A DNA stretch of 64,000 nt from Uloborus plumipes (lineage: Eukaryota; Arthropoda; Arachnida; Araneae; Uloboridae): the NCBI GenBank assembly GCA_038373865.1, contig JAXGGA010001189.1, positions 62,001 through 126,000 on the forward strand, written 5' to 3'. The translations under genes were made by a program, and so were the position numbers. Positions within the stretch are counted from its first letter, which is position 1. Each line of letters opens with the position of its first letter. The notes beneath the pieces were generated by a model that was given only the letters and a program-made list of their open reading frames with translations, did not search any database and was not told where the DNA came from. Below are positions 26,191 through 37,804 of this stretch, piece after piece.

Positions 26191-27234
26191 ATGATGACCG
26201 CACGACGTGAATTAACAGACTTTGAACGCGGAATGTTAGTTGGAGCTAGACGCATGGGTCATGCCATTTCGGAAATCGTTAGAGAATTCAACATTCCCAG
26301 ATCCACTGTGTCAAGAGTGTGCCGAGAGTATGAAATTTCAGGCATAACATCCCACCATGGACAGCGCAGTGGTCGACCGCCTGCACTTAAAGATCGAGAC
26401 CGGCGACGTCTGCAAAGAGTCGTAAATTCTAACAGACAAGCAACACTGCGTCAAATCACCGTAGAAATCAATGTGGGACGTACAATGGACGTGTCTGCTA
26501 GAACTGTGCGGAGAAATTTGGATTTCTTGGGCTATTCCAGCAGAAGACCGACTCGAGTGCCTTTACTGACAGAACGACATCGCTTGCAGCGACTCTCGTG
26601 GGCACGTGAGCATATCGGTTGGTCCCTAGATGAATGGAAAACCGTGGCCTGGTCCGATGAGTCACGATTTCAGCTGGTAAGAGCCGATGGTAGGGTTCGA
26701 GTGTGGCGCAGACCCCACGAAGCCATGGACCCAAACTGTCAGCAAGGCACTGTTCAAGCTGGTGGTGGCTCCGTAATGGTGTGGGCTGTTTTTTCATGGC
26801 ATGGACTTGGTCCTCTAGTGCGACTGGACCGAACATTGACTGGAAATGCTTATGTACAGCTACTTGGAGATCACTTGCAGCCATTCATGGACTTCATGTA
26901 CCCAAACAACGATGGGATTTTTATGGATGACAATGCGCCATGTCACCGGGCCACAACTGTTCGCAATTGGTTTGAAGAAAATTCTGGACAATTCCAACGA
27001 ATGATTTGGCCACCTAGATCGCCCGACATGAATCCCATTGAGCATTTATGGGACACCATCGAGAGGTCTGTTCGTGCCCAAAATCCTGCCCCATCAACGC
27101 TTTCACAATTATGGACGTCTATCGAGACAGCATGGCTCAATATTCCTGCAGAAGACTTCCAACGACTTGTTGAGTCCATGCCACGTCGAGTTGTTGCACT
27201 TCGCCGGGCAAAAGGAGGGCCGACACGATATTAA
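26191..27234 (+). CDS. Tc1-like transposase, copy 1
   Basis: This 347-residue protein should cut and rejoin its own transposon ends at TA sites in the nucleus. I use the ATG at 26191; the codon before it is GTG, which a nuclear gene would not normally use, and no upstream ATG is in frame nearby. The N-terminal third has two helix-turn-helix units (about residues 10-48, containing FNIPRSTVSRVCREYEIS, and about 65-120) separated by a GRPR-like GQRSGRPPAL linker, which together bind the inverted repeats. The catalytic triad is visible: D156 in WSDESRF, D247 in MDDNAPCHR and E284 in PDMNPIEHLWD. There are 36 residues between the second Asp and the Glu, so this is DD36E rather than the classical DD34E. 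Length is typical and no stop or frameshift is present. Residue 28 is Glu here and Lys in copy 2. Confidence 0.96.
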   Translation: MMTARRELTDFERGMLVGARRMGHAISEIVREFNIPRSTVSRVCREYEISGITSHHGQRSGRPPALKDRDRRRLQRVVNSNRQATLRQITVEINVGRTMDVSARTVRRNLDFLGYSSRRPTRVPLLTERHRLQRLSWAREHIGWSLDEWKTVAWSDESRFQLVRADGRVRVWRRPHEAMDPNCQQGTVQAGGGSVMVWAVFSWHGLGPLVRLDRTLTGNAYVQLLGDHLQPFMDFMYPNNDGIFMDDNAPCHRATTVRNWFEENSGQFQRMIWPPRSPDMNPIEHLWDTIERSVRAQNPAPSTLSQLWTSIETAWLNIPAEDFQRLVESMPRRVVALRRAKGGPTRY

Positions 27235-27267
27235 GAGGTATCCCATGACTTTTGTCACTTCAGTGTA

Positions 27268-28966
27268 TTAGCATGTTGTTTCTGCTGTATAAAGTGATGT
27301 TTATCCTATCTTTAAGGGTTAAAAAATATTGATATAGTTAACTGAAGTGGAGTACAGAGTGAATTGATGCCGAAGGCATTATTAGTACTGCTTTTTAGGG
27401 GAAATAAATTCACTTTTCAGGTAAAGTTGGTCGCAACTCATGATTCAGTCATACGACATTCATTCATTGTTTACTTTCTTCGAATTAGCAACATATAGCA
27501 ATGGCGTTCAATTTTGACATCTCTGCATTAATAAAATATACGCTTATATTCGCAGCCGATAAATAAAAATGTAGCAATAAAATAATATTGTTCTATTTAC
27601 TATTTTGTTTCATTATTGTTGCTCACACGATCTTAATTGCTACGCAAAAGCTCAGATGTTCATTTTGATAGCGTTGATCCATCAGAGCAATAAATGGCGA
27701 ATCTATTCGTAGGGACATTTCCTTTTGATGCCCCAGAATGAATGCCCTGCAATGAAGCGATTGGTGTTCAACGGAAAGACGATTGACAACAAAACATATT
27801 AATTTCTTTAGTAACAACGAAATGAGCATATATAATCGCTTGGTACTAAAGAGCAAGTACGAAAAAAATAAACAAAACTACAATTTAACGACGACCAACT
27901 GTAAAATTTTGTTTTCATTTACACAAAAGAAAAAGGTAATGTTCTTTTTATGTTAAATTTCACACATTGATAATATTTCGATAATTGGGAATCTGGTGTG
28001 GTTGCCAAATTTTTGGCGATAATTACTTTATTTGTTGCTCTTTAGTTTATGTTTGCGAAGGAAGTATTTCCCTCGCTCATAAATTGGCCACAAAGATTTA
28101 ACGCCAATAGGGAAAGATAACCAGACTTCCAATCACCGAAATCTTCCCTTTTTTGTTTCTAATTTCACACATACCTTTAATACTTGAAAGTAAAATAATG
28201 GGCCAACTGAAAAAAAAGCTGCGAAATAATGTGAGAATTCTTAAAAAAAAAACTCGCCAAATCAACTTTAAAAGCTCCATTAGCATGTAACATAATAAGT
28301 TTAATAAATATATCGAGCCATTATTATCATTGAAATTTAAATTAAAATGCAAAATAAAGCAACCATGAAGACGATGCAGACTTAAAATTTTAATCTTCGC
28401 TTAGGTGGTAAGAAAATACATCGCCAAGTTAAAAAACGTACCTATAACTGAAACGTACATACTACCAAAGATCTCGGTTATTGAAATATTCTCAAAAGCT
28501 TTACGGAGAACAAATTCTTGATGTGCTTTTCAAGATATTAGTGCCATGTCATTCCAAAATGTCCATTAAAATGTAAAAAAATCGCCAAATAAATTAATTT
28601 GACAATCTAAACTCATCAAAAGTTTTGATGGAACTATCGTTCCAAAATCGCCATTTATCGCTCTGCGGTGCCAGTGTCGTTTCATAGTTTAATTATAATT
28701 AGAATCAATTAAAATGAAAAATAATTCGCTAACTAATTAAAACAAGCCGTTAAAATGCAGAATAAACCAGCAAATCGAACAAGCTATTAAATGACGTTAA
28801 AATATAATAAAATAGAATTGAATGCCAAATTGTAAAATTGTCGCCCACAAATTAAATTTAAATTTTGTCTTTTATTATCTGATTTGTGTATAATGTTAGT
28901 TACCACAAAATTCGATAGATGTCGCTAGGCGACATGTATCCGTTTTTATCCCAAGGATTTTGATCA
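27268..28966. other. AT-rich stretch, nothing recognised
   Basis: No gene recognised. Open frames on the minus strand are short and lack motifs. Confidence 0.45.
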
Positions 28967-29008
28967 AATGAAGCAGCCTGTATAAAACGCTATCTAGTGA
29001 AGCCTTGG
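28967..29008 (-). repeat. 42-bp exact inverted repeat, right arm
   Basis: Reverse complement of 25929-25970. Nearby CGATAGATGTCGCTAGGCGA suggests this is part of a larger, older dispersed repeat. Confidence 0.85.
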
Positions 29009-29523
29009 TTGTACTTAAAGCTCCACCAAATTGGAAAATAATGAGCTTAATCCATTTATTAGTTGCCAATCTCTTCAAACGATTACGTTACCGATGCTCT
29101 AAAACACATATTTACAAAACTCGCGAAAATGATTGATGCAGTGAATAACCTTCTAATAAAGGATAACAATTTATTCTACAAAATAATATTTGCACGTTTC
29201 AAAGCACAATAAAAAACACATTGCTCAAGGATAAATATTATACTTACAACTAAGACTTCAAAATGTTTTAAAATACAAATTATGGTAAAAGCTCGTTAGA
29301 AATCGGGCACGCGAGCGTTTCCAATGTCCACGTAAAAGCCTGGATATTAACCATAAAGCTGACAAAAAAAAAACTTTTTGATTTGACTTAAGAAAAGCCT
29401 AGAAATTTTAATGCGAAAAGTGGAAATGATGCACGCAATTCTAGCTATCGACAGGGAGTTGAGATGATGCGCTAAATACTGAATTAGTTTGTTGGAAGCC
29501 TTCGCGGATTTATGCGAAAAATG
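29009..29523. other. AT-rich stretch, nothing recognised
   Basis: No gene or mobile element recognised. Confidence 0.4.
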
Positions 29524-29525
29524 TA

Positions 29526-30835
29526 GGGTGAAGTGGGGTAATTGTGTACCTGTTTTAACGAAATTCAACTTCTTAAGTCTCTGGTGGGGAGGGGGGTAGT
29601 CAGAATTTTATTTTTTTTTTATATCATCTTTTAGCGGCGTTTCTCTATATTACAAATCACCCAAGGAATTTTAAAAAAACTATTTTTTTCATGGTTGTAT
29701 TGCTATGTTTTTAAAACCATCTCTGAAGTACACATTTGCCCCACAAGTTGGGGCAAATGTGTACGCCGCATGAAAATCCTATACAATTCAGTTGTTTTGC
29801 TGTTGGGCCAAATAAGTACAAAAGAGCAGTTAAGGACGAAAAATTCTGTGTATGATTTTTTTATTTCCGAATTCTCCAGCGGAAGCTATGCACTTTTTTG
29901 TTGCCCACCTTCTGTCCTCTCTTAATTGGTACAGTTTACAAAGGTGAAAACAAAGTACAAAGCATAGGATTAAAGGGGAAAAAACGTCTTTAATAGCAAA
30001 ATTGAAAAGAACATGCCAAAATTTGTATCTTGGAATGTAAAAAAAAAGGAATTATAGTGGCGAGTCCTGGCCAAAATGAGAATAGCAAATTTGAGTGAGA
30101 CCTTCAGCAACTCTGCTAACCCATGTTGTAGGAGGAAAATTTAGCTGGGAATATCAAAACACCTCTTTTTCCCTCAGATGGCTCTGGAAGCTTGGTGACA
30201 ATAGCATTGCCATCGATTTCGCTAATATCTTCAGAGTGAGGGTAAACGAAAGTGTTTTCTCCATTTTTTTCAATTAATTTATTGTGAGGAGGTCAATCAA
30301 ACATTTGGGAACAAAAATATACGCCCTAATAAGATTGTAAAAGTCTAATAAGGAGTGAGTGAATGTGTATTTTATGTAAATTTTGCTTAGGGTAAATGTT
30401 TACTGTAGTACACATTTGCCCCAGGAAAAAGTACACATTTACCCCGTGACTGAAAACAAACCGGGGTAAATGTATACCCCAACAGTATGTATAGGTAAAC
30501 ATTAATTCAACTATTCTGCAGCCATTAATGAGGAAAACAACTTACCTTCAAGTGATTTATCCAAGAACTAATCAAATTTAGCTGAAAATGGTGATCCTGC
30601 AGCACTGTAAACAAAAGTCCACGAAATGTGATTCACAACGAAAATAAACACCTGACGAAATGGAGGCAGATTGATAAAGCCTTATTATCTGGACACAGGT
30701 GCAGACATCTGAGAAGTGATCACTAACCTACAGGCTTCCAAATGGTGCCACTAGATAGCAGCTAGCTTCAGTTTTTCCTCCTTTTTTCAAATGAGTACAC
30801 ATTTGCCCCAAGTACGCAATTACCCCACTTCACCC
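29526..30835. mobile_element. TA-flanked element B, 1310 bp, probably pogo-derived
   Basis: The ends are GGGTGAAGTGGGGTAATTG on the left and its near-perfect mirror on the right (23 of 24 positions match), with TA outside both (29524-29525, 30836-30837). The phrase GTACACATTTGCCCC is repeated inside in both orientations: a back-to-back pair near 29728-29764, then near 30408, 30435, 30463 (inverted) and 30793. The minus strand holds the tail of a transposase (30116-30292). TA duplication plus that tail fit a decayed or non-autonomous pogo/Tigger-type element. Confidence 0.75.
30116..30292 (-). pseudogene. Relic of pogo/Tigger-like transposase C-terminal tail
   Basis: The minus strand is open for 58 codons and then stops. 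It reads ENTFVYPHSEDISEIDG, then IVTKLPEP, a basic GKR, and FPAKFSSYNMG before the stop. From memory, the pattern F-x-[FY]-P-x-x-E-D-[IV]-S, then [IV]-V-x-K-L-P-x-P, then an aromatic-rich F..F..YN end, is the tail found on many arthropod pogo/Tigger-like (CENP-B/DDE_1) transposases. No catalytic core is present upstream and there is no start codon, so this is only the tail of the protein. The reading frame over this part is clean, which suggests the relic is not very old or that it once was an exon. The plus-strand open frame over the same bases is its shadow. Confidence 0.55.
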
Positions 30836-31000
30836 TACCTTAAATTGGAATGAAAAAAGCGCTACCAATCGAACTTTTTCGAATATCGTTAAAAATTATA
30901 GCCTACGTGTTATTCTGATGTATAATCTAGATTATGGTAAAAGTTTTATTAAAATTCATTCAGTAGTTTTTGCGTGAAAGAGGAACAAACATCCATCCAT

Positions 31001-31108
<108 letters not shown>

Positions 31109-31235
31109 GTTTTATCGTGGAAAAACAGGGATGAGAGGATTTGAGAGAAAAATACACAAGACAGTTGGCTGCATTTTCTTAGAATATAAATAATAACCGT
31201 TACTCATTGCTAAATAGTCTCAATATTTTCAAACA

Positions 31236-31468
31236 AACAATTCCACAAAAATGCCGCCATTTTGTCCCGCACGTGACGCTCATATATTTCGTTAAAAACA
31301 GTAATTTTAAAAGGTATGACATAAGGTTTTTCCTAAGAAGTCCCACACCAGTTTGTGATTTCTTTTCCAACAAAATTTTGTTTATTATCCTTTGAAATTA
31401 CTACTTTTTAATAAAATATATAAGCGTCACGTGCGGGACAAGGTGGCAGCTTTTTAGTGAAATGGCCC
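31236..31468. mobile_element. Palindromic MITE with CACGTG arms, ~233 bp
   Basis: AATTCCACAAAAATGCCGCC followed by ATTTTGTCCCGCACGTGACG on the left is mirrored on the right, where the reverse complement reads GGGCCATTTCACTAAAAAGC then TGTCCCGCACGTGACGC. The arms are about 50 bp with mismatches. The right terminus GGGCCATTTCAC resembles the ends of the elements at 22652 and 59714. Target duplication not resolved. Confidence 0.55.
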
Positions 31469-32856
31469 AAATATGTTTTTGTGTGATGAAAAAGGACCAC
31501 TTCAAAAAGTTAAATTAAAAATTGACACCTGTTGTGTTTTAAGCTTTTATAGCGCAATATAGAAAAGTTGTTGAATTTGGCAATGAACACATTCTCAGCT
31601 TTCATTATCTCTAGCTCGAGTTCTGAGCGTGCTCTCTTGGCTAGAGATTTTTTATTTCATTCTGCAATAATATTTTCAAGAGTACTTTTCACATACTGTC
31701 CATTCCAATTAAGTGCTGAAGTGATTAATAAGTCTAGTTAAATCAATTACTTTTGAATTGGACAGCATTGAGCGCTCTCATTCTTCAGTTAATGTAATTA
31801 AATCCATTTTTGGAACTTTTGATTGAAAAAAACTCACTTTTATTTATATTCACTCAGAACAATATAAATGAAAAAAGCTTATAGTTTTTTAGCAGATATT
31901 TATGATATTTTGGGCCTATTTTTTTAGAATAATTTGAAGTTTAAGAAAAAAAAAAACATCCTAGTGCGTGTTGTGAAATATTTTTTAAGAGTAATATTCA
32001 AAAAGAAATTATTTAAAGGAAAAAATTAAATATTCTCCCTAAAAGCTCATTTAAAATGAATTAAATGATTGTGATGTACATTGATTTTAAATAATTATGC
32101 TAAGTATACTTTGTAGGGTCCCTTAAAATAACCAAAAGCTTTTTTCTCAGAAAATGAATCCAAATTTCTAATATTTTTTCTTTTAATCTTGTTATCATTT
32201 CCTAAAACTGTGTAGCATTTCTAAGAATCATTTCATGTACCAATTAAAATTATTTTCAAGTATTTGTGATTATATGTCTAACAATTAACGATTTGTACTG
32301 TTTATAATGATGTTTTCAAGAAATATTCTATAAAATGATTTATATGTAGCTGAAATAGAGAACATTTTTGAGAGTCCCTTTTGTTAAATAATTTCCAGGT
32401 AAAATTTAGATGAATTTTCTCATTTAAATCAAACGTTTGTCCTTAATTAAAATAAGATTTATTAATTATGTATTAATTCCTCTATTATAATTAACAATTG
32501 ACAGTTAATGACTTTAAAACAAATAAAGAGGAACTATAATTAATTATATTTACACATTTTAATGCCTTAACCGTTTTAAAATTCACTTCAGCTGACATTC
32601 TTATAAAAGAAAATTTTGTAAATAAATATTTCAAGTATTTTGATTATAAAAAAAATAAATATTGTTTTAAGCACATTTATAATGTTTACCATAACATATG
32701 TATATGTTCTTTATTTGGTATTTGTTTGGTATGTAGGTCTCATAAAATCTGTGTGACTAATACGCATAAAGCGTAAATCAACTGATCTGATATACAGAAT
32801 ATTTTTCATTAAAAAGAACTTTTATACAACAATTTCATTCACCAAGATGTTTATTT
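31469..32856. other. AT-rich stretch, nothing recognised
   Basis: No gene or mobile element recognised. Confidence 0.45.
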
Positions 32857-32860
32857 TATA

Positions 32861-35229
32861 GTCTGTGGAGTTTGCGACAAAAACAGCCGAAATATTTCAC
32901 TTCCGGATACCAGTGTGAAATTTGGTACAGAGCTTATGTACATATATAAGAACAAAAAACCGCCGGGAGACACTTGATCAGGGGTCATGAACTCCCGTGA
33001 TGACGTCATCAAGATGGCCGCTTTTACAGGTAAATAAGTTCGTTTAATTGCTTAAAACTCCATCATAGATTGAAATATTGAAAAACTAAAATGTATCATA
33101 TAAAAGATCTTTGCAAGAGCTATTTGGAAAGATTTAATTTTTCTTTCTGAGGTCAAGGTCCCACCTGTAATGACGTCATCAAAATGGCGGCTTTTACAGG
33201 TAAATACATTTGTTTAACTCCCCCTAAAACTCCATCATAGATTTAAATATTTTCAAAACTCAACTATATCATCTGAAAGCTCTTTAAAAGATCTATTTAG
33301 AAAGGTTTAATGTTTCCTTCTGAGGTCAAGTGCCCACCTGTGATGATGTCATCAAATGGCTGCTCTTACAGGTAAATACGTTCGTTTAACTGTTTAAAAC
33401 TCCATCATAGATTGAAATATCGCAAAATTCAAATATATCATCTGAAAGCTCTTTAAAGCAGCTATTTAGAAAGATGAAATTTTTCTTTCTGAGGTCAAGG
33501 GCCCACCTGTGATGACGTTATCAAAATGGCCGCTTTTACAGGTAAATACGTTTGTTTAACTCCCCCTAAAACTCCATCATAGATTTAAATATTTTAAAAC
33601 TCAACTATATCATCTGAAAGCGCTTTAAAAGATCTATTTAGAAAGATTTAATTTTTCTTTTTGAGGTCAAGGGCCCACCTGTGAGGACGTCATCAAAATG
33701 GCCACTTTTACAGGTAAATGCGCTCATGTAACTGTTTAAAACTCCATCATAGATATAAATATTGCAAAACTGAAATATATTATGCTTGGTTTTATTTTCT
33801 AAGACAAATAGTTGAAAAGTTATAACAATTTTAAATTGAAAATGTATGACAAACGTATTTACCTGTAAAAGCGGCGATTTTGATGACGTCATCACAGGTG
33901 GGCCCTTGACCTTAGAAAGAAAAATTAAATCTTTCTAAATAGCTCTTTTAAAGCGCTTTCAGATGATATAGTTGAGTTTTGAAATATTTAAATCTATGAT
34001 GGAGTTTTAGGGGGAGTTAAACAAACGTATTTACCTGTAAAAGCGGCCATTTTAATGTCATCATTACAGGTGGGACCTTGACCTCAGAAAGAAAAATTAA
34101 ATATCTCTAAATAGCTCATTTAAAGAGCTTTCAGATGATATAGTTGAGTTTTGAAATATTTAAATCTGTGATGGAGTTTTAGGGAGAGTTAAATAAACGT
34201 ATTTACCAGTAAAAGCGGCCATTTTGATGACGTCATCACAGATGGAAAATTGACCTCAGAAAGAAAAATTAAATGTTTCTAAATAGCTCTTTAAAGAGCT
34301 TTCAGATGATATATTTGAGTTTTGCAATATTTCAATCTATGATGGAGTTTTAAGCAGTTAAACGAACGTATTTACCTGTAAAAGCGGCGAATTTGAAGAC
34401 GTCATTACAAGTGGAACCTTAACCTCAGAAAGAAAAATTAAATCTTTCTAAATAACTCTTTTAAAGAGTTTTCAGATGATATAGTTGAGTTTTGATCTAT
34501 TTAAATCTATGATGGAGGTTTAAGTGGAGTTAAATAAACGTATTTACCTGTAAAAGCTGCCATTTTGATGACGTCATTACAGGTGGGACTTTGACCTCAG
34601 AAAGAAAAATTAAATCTTTCTAAATAGCTCTTTTAAAGAGTTTTCAGATGATACGTTTGAGTTTTGCAATATTTCAATCTATGATGGAGTTTAAAGCAGT
34701 TAAACGAACTTATTTACCTGTAAAAGTGGCCATTTTGATGACGTCATTACAGGTGGGACCTTGACCTCAGAAAAAAAATTTAATCTTTCTAAATAGCTCT
34801 TTTAAAGAGCTTTCAGATGATATATTTGAGTTTTGCAGTATTTTAATCTATAATGTAGTTTTATGGGGAGTTAAATAGACGTATTTACCTGTAAAAGCGG
34901 CCATTTTGATGACGTCATCACGGGTGGGCACTTGACCTCAGAAAGAAAAATTAAATCTTTCTAAATAGATCTTTTAAAGAGCTTTCAGATGATATATTTG
35001 AGTTTTGCAATATTTGAATCTATGATGGAGTTTTAAGCAGTTAAACGAACGTATTTACCTGTAAAAGCGGCCATTTTGATGACGTCATCACAGAATGACC
35101 TTGACCTCCGATCAAGTGTCTCCCGGCGTTTTTTTTTTTTTTTTTTATCCTCCTATGTAAATATAAGCCCCACATACAATTTCAGACTGGTATCCGGAAG
35201 TGAAATATTTTTGCACTAACTCCCCGGAC
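32861..35229. mobile_element. Foldback-type element, 2369 bp, arms of ~171-bp repeats
   Basis: The outer ends match as inverted repeats: GTCTGTGGAGTT, then AATATTTCACTTCCGGATAC, then GGGAGACACTTGATC on the left, mirrored on the right. TATA stands outside each end (32857-32860, 35230-35233); because it is palindromic, TA or TATA duplication cannot be separated. The arms consist of tandem ~171-bp units, five on the left (about 33000-33770) and eight on the right in opposite orientation (about 33850-35100), around an ~85-bp centre. Each unit contains a form of TGACGTCATCAAAATGGCCG, then CTTTTACAGGTAAATACG, then AACTCCATCATAGAT. Units alternate between a form with TTTAACTCCCCCTAAAACTC and one with TTTAACTGTTTAAAACTC, giving a ~342-bp higher-order repeat. 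No coding sequence. Confidence 0.85.
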
Positions 35230-35233
35230 TATA

Positions 35234-35994
35234 TTAAGGTTGACTTACCATCTTTCAATAAGATATACCCTTTTACTAGGACGTGCAATTACTTGTTTAT
35301 TAATTTGGACTCTATTCTGATGAATAACAGTCGTATATTATTAGCATAGACATAAAAAAAAGTTATAGTTAGAGGAAATGTTTCTCCTGAAGTGAAATTC
35401 CTCTTAATATTTTTTTATTTAATTTTTGTCCTGAATTGGTGAAGATTTATTTTCTGAGTCTTTCGCCTTGCATGACAGATCATGTTTCCGAGTTTGATCG
35501 ATTGAACGATGGAGATAGAGGCATGAATATAAATCTTAAATTTATATTTAAGTGAGTTCATGCAAGTTTGAAACTTTTAGACAGATATTTTCGGATATAT
35601 TACTTTTTTTTTTTTTTTTGCTTTTAAATAAAAGTTACAAAGCTACAAAACGGGTGACGCTAGAAAGTTATTCAAGAGAAAATCTTGTTGCATTTTATAA
35701 ATGTAATATTTTTTTTCTTAAACTAGTAACAACCGTAAAACTGCGGGTTCACTTGGAACTACTAAGCTGAACGAAGGGGATAAGAGGCAAAAATAACAAT
35801 GAACATTATCTATTAACCCTTTGACGGTCATGGAAATGAGCAGCTCCCGTTTACTTAATTCGCGAGGCATTAGGAGTAAACAGTAGTCGAAAGTGGCAGC
35901 TGTTTTCCCCCGCTGTTCTTCCGAAAATATCACTTTTCTATGGCGATGCCGTAGATAGCTCGCCTCGCGCGTTTTAAAAATTTCTTAAAGTATG
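35234..35994. other. AT-rich stretch, nothing recognised
   Basis: No gene or mobile element recognised. Confidence 0.4.
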
Positions 35995-35996
35995 TA

Positions 35997-37279
35997 GGGG
36001 AGAGTGGTAATGAATGGGCCATGGTGATGAATGGGCCACTAACAAAATATGAAAAAGTATTTGCATGATTTTTTTTTTGATGCCACCAATAGATGTAGCT
36101 ATTTGTTCTACTAAACTCATCCAATTTTCATTCGTTTGCGCTGAGCCATTTTCAAACTAGAGTGGCATGGTCAAGAATCTGACTGAAAAGTAAGTTTTTC
36201 CCTTTTGAGTAAAACATTTCCTAGCTAAAATGTACCAAGTATTTCACTGCATACATATGTATAAGCTAGTCTTTCCATATCTATAAATTAATCTTAAGAT
36301 GTATTTTGATGTTATCTAAATTCAATGTACTCAAAAAACCTAAATGTATTCCAAAAGTATAGGTGGGGCTGAATGGGCCACTATGTCATGGTAATGAATG
36401 GGCCACCTAAATATTGTTTTTCTTCCTTTTCTTTGGATTTTCGCATCAATATGAAACACAACTGTCATAGATAAAGATTACTGTCGTCAAAATAGGTTTG
36501 TAGTAACTTTTAAATATAATTTGCAGATCTATATTATATTCCTATAGTACAATAGACCTCTGGTCGCAGTGCATGGCTTGAAAAAGCCCCCTCTCTCCTT
36601 CATATTATATTCCTCACAGTACAATTTCATTTTCTTTCTTGGTAACTTAAGTTAGGTATTTCTTATTCCCGATATCTAGTAAATTTTCAAAAAAAATTTT
36701 GAATTTTGACAAGTTTGAAAATGAAGATGAAGTTTTTGAAAGTGATTTTTAGTATTTTTTTTTTTTGAAATATATAAATTTTGTTAAATCATAGTGTGTA
36801 TTATCTGTTATTTTTTTATATATATTTGATGTTATTTATTTCTTACAATCTCATTATTTAGTCATTTTTCTGCTACAATTGGTATGTATCAGTTTTATTT
36901 TAATTGCATCAGTTTAGATGTTATATAATTTTAAATCAGTATGATTTTGTATCATCATGTCAAGTGCCACATTTATTTTGTCACATTCAGCAAATAAAAG
37001 ATTAAATCCACATGTTTTCATTGAATTCATTTAGTGGCCCATTCATTACCTTCGATGGCCCATTCAACCCCATAGGTGGGGTTGAATAGGCCAAATTTCA
37101 AAATTTTTATTTTCTATTATAATTCATCATAGACAGGTGCTAATCCAACTTTTATGACCTTTTTTAGATAGCCAGATAAGTAAAGTAACTAAAACACCAA
37201 TTTAGAGTTAAAACAAAGTGTTAGAAAAAATTACAAAAATTCAAAACCAAAAAGTGGCCCATTCATTACCACTCTCCCC
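35997..37279. mobile_element. TA-flanked element C, 1283 bp
   Basis: The inverted repeats are 25 bp and perfect, beginning GGGGAGAGTGGTAATGAATG, with TA outside both (35995-35996, 37280-37281). The private phrase GAATGGGCCA recurs about eight times in both orientations (near 36012, 36031, 36369, 36395, 37034, 37053, 37080 and 37254). I find no certain coding relic. A short acidic frame ending near 36755 (FDKFENEDEVFESDF) is not enough to call. The plan is the same as elements B and D, so a pogo-like or other Tc1/mariner-superfamily origin is likely. Confidence 0.75.
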
Positions 37280-37281
37280 TA

Positions 37282-37804
37282 TAGTACATAAATAACAGTT
37301 TTTACGTACTTTAAAATATTTATCAAACGGTAAATTATAAATGATTATAACCAATTATATAAATAATATTAGTTAATTATAAATATAAGACAAATATTAA
37401 ATTGAAAGGACTAAAAAAATACAACTAATGTATATCTTTATGAAGCGCAGTATGAATACAGTAATTACCTAAAAATCTTTTTGTGTGTGATATACTTTAA
37501 AACATTGAATTGCACATGATGGGGCATTACAGTCTTTGCAATACGTACGCGAGTAGTGCTCGTTACTAAACATTTTGGTCAAAATCTTGCTCCCGAGCGG
37601 AACTCGTTTGCGCGCCTTATGAAGCACGATTCGATTGCGAGCTGAACTCGTTCATAACCATCAAAGGGTTAACAACACATTCTAACAAAGTACAAAAGAT
37701 GTCTCTTACTATAAACAAAATTAAGAAAAATGTAAAAAAAATATTTAGATTAGTTAAATTGAAATCTTTTATCTTCCCTCCCCCCCAAGGAAAATTGATA
37801 CTAT
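37282..37804. other. AT-rich stretch, nothing recognised
   Basis: No gene or mobile element recognised. Confidence 0.4.

Larger units (their letters stand above)
26048..27265 (+). mobile_element. Intact Tc1-like transposon, copy 1, 1218 bp
   Basis: The inverted repeats are 27 bp, starting CACTGAAGTGACAAAAGTCA at 26048 and mirrored exactly at 27239-27265. TA stands on both sides (26046-26047 and 27266-27267), the standard Tc1/mariner target duplication. The element holds one uninterrupted transposase gene. It differs from copy 2 at only two bases that I found (26117 and 26272). Both copies have exactly the same length, so transposition was very recent and the family may still be active. Confidence 0.97.

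Noticed and set aside
26498..26884. Minus-strand and shifted frames over the Tc1 gene, also at 41821-42207
   Set aside because: Shadows of the transposase reading frame, repeated identically in both copies.
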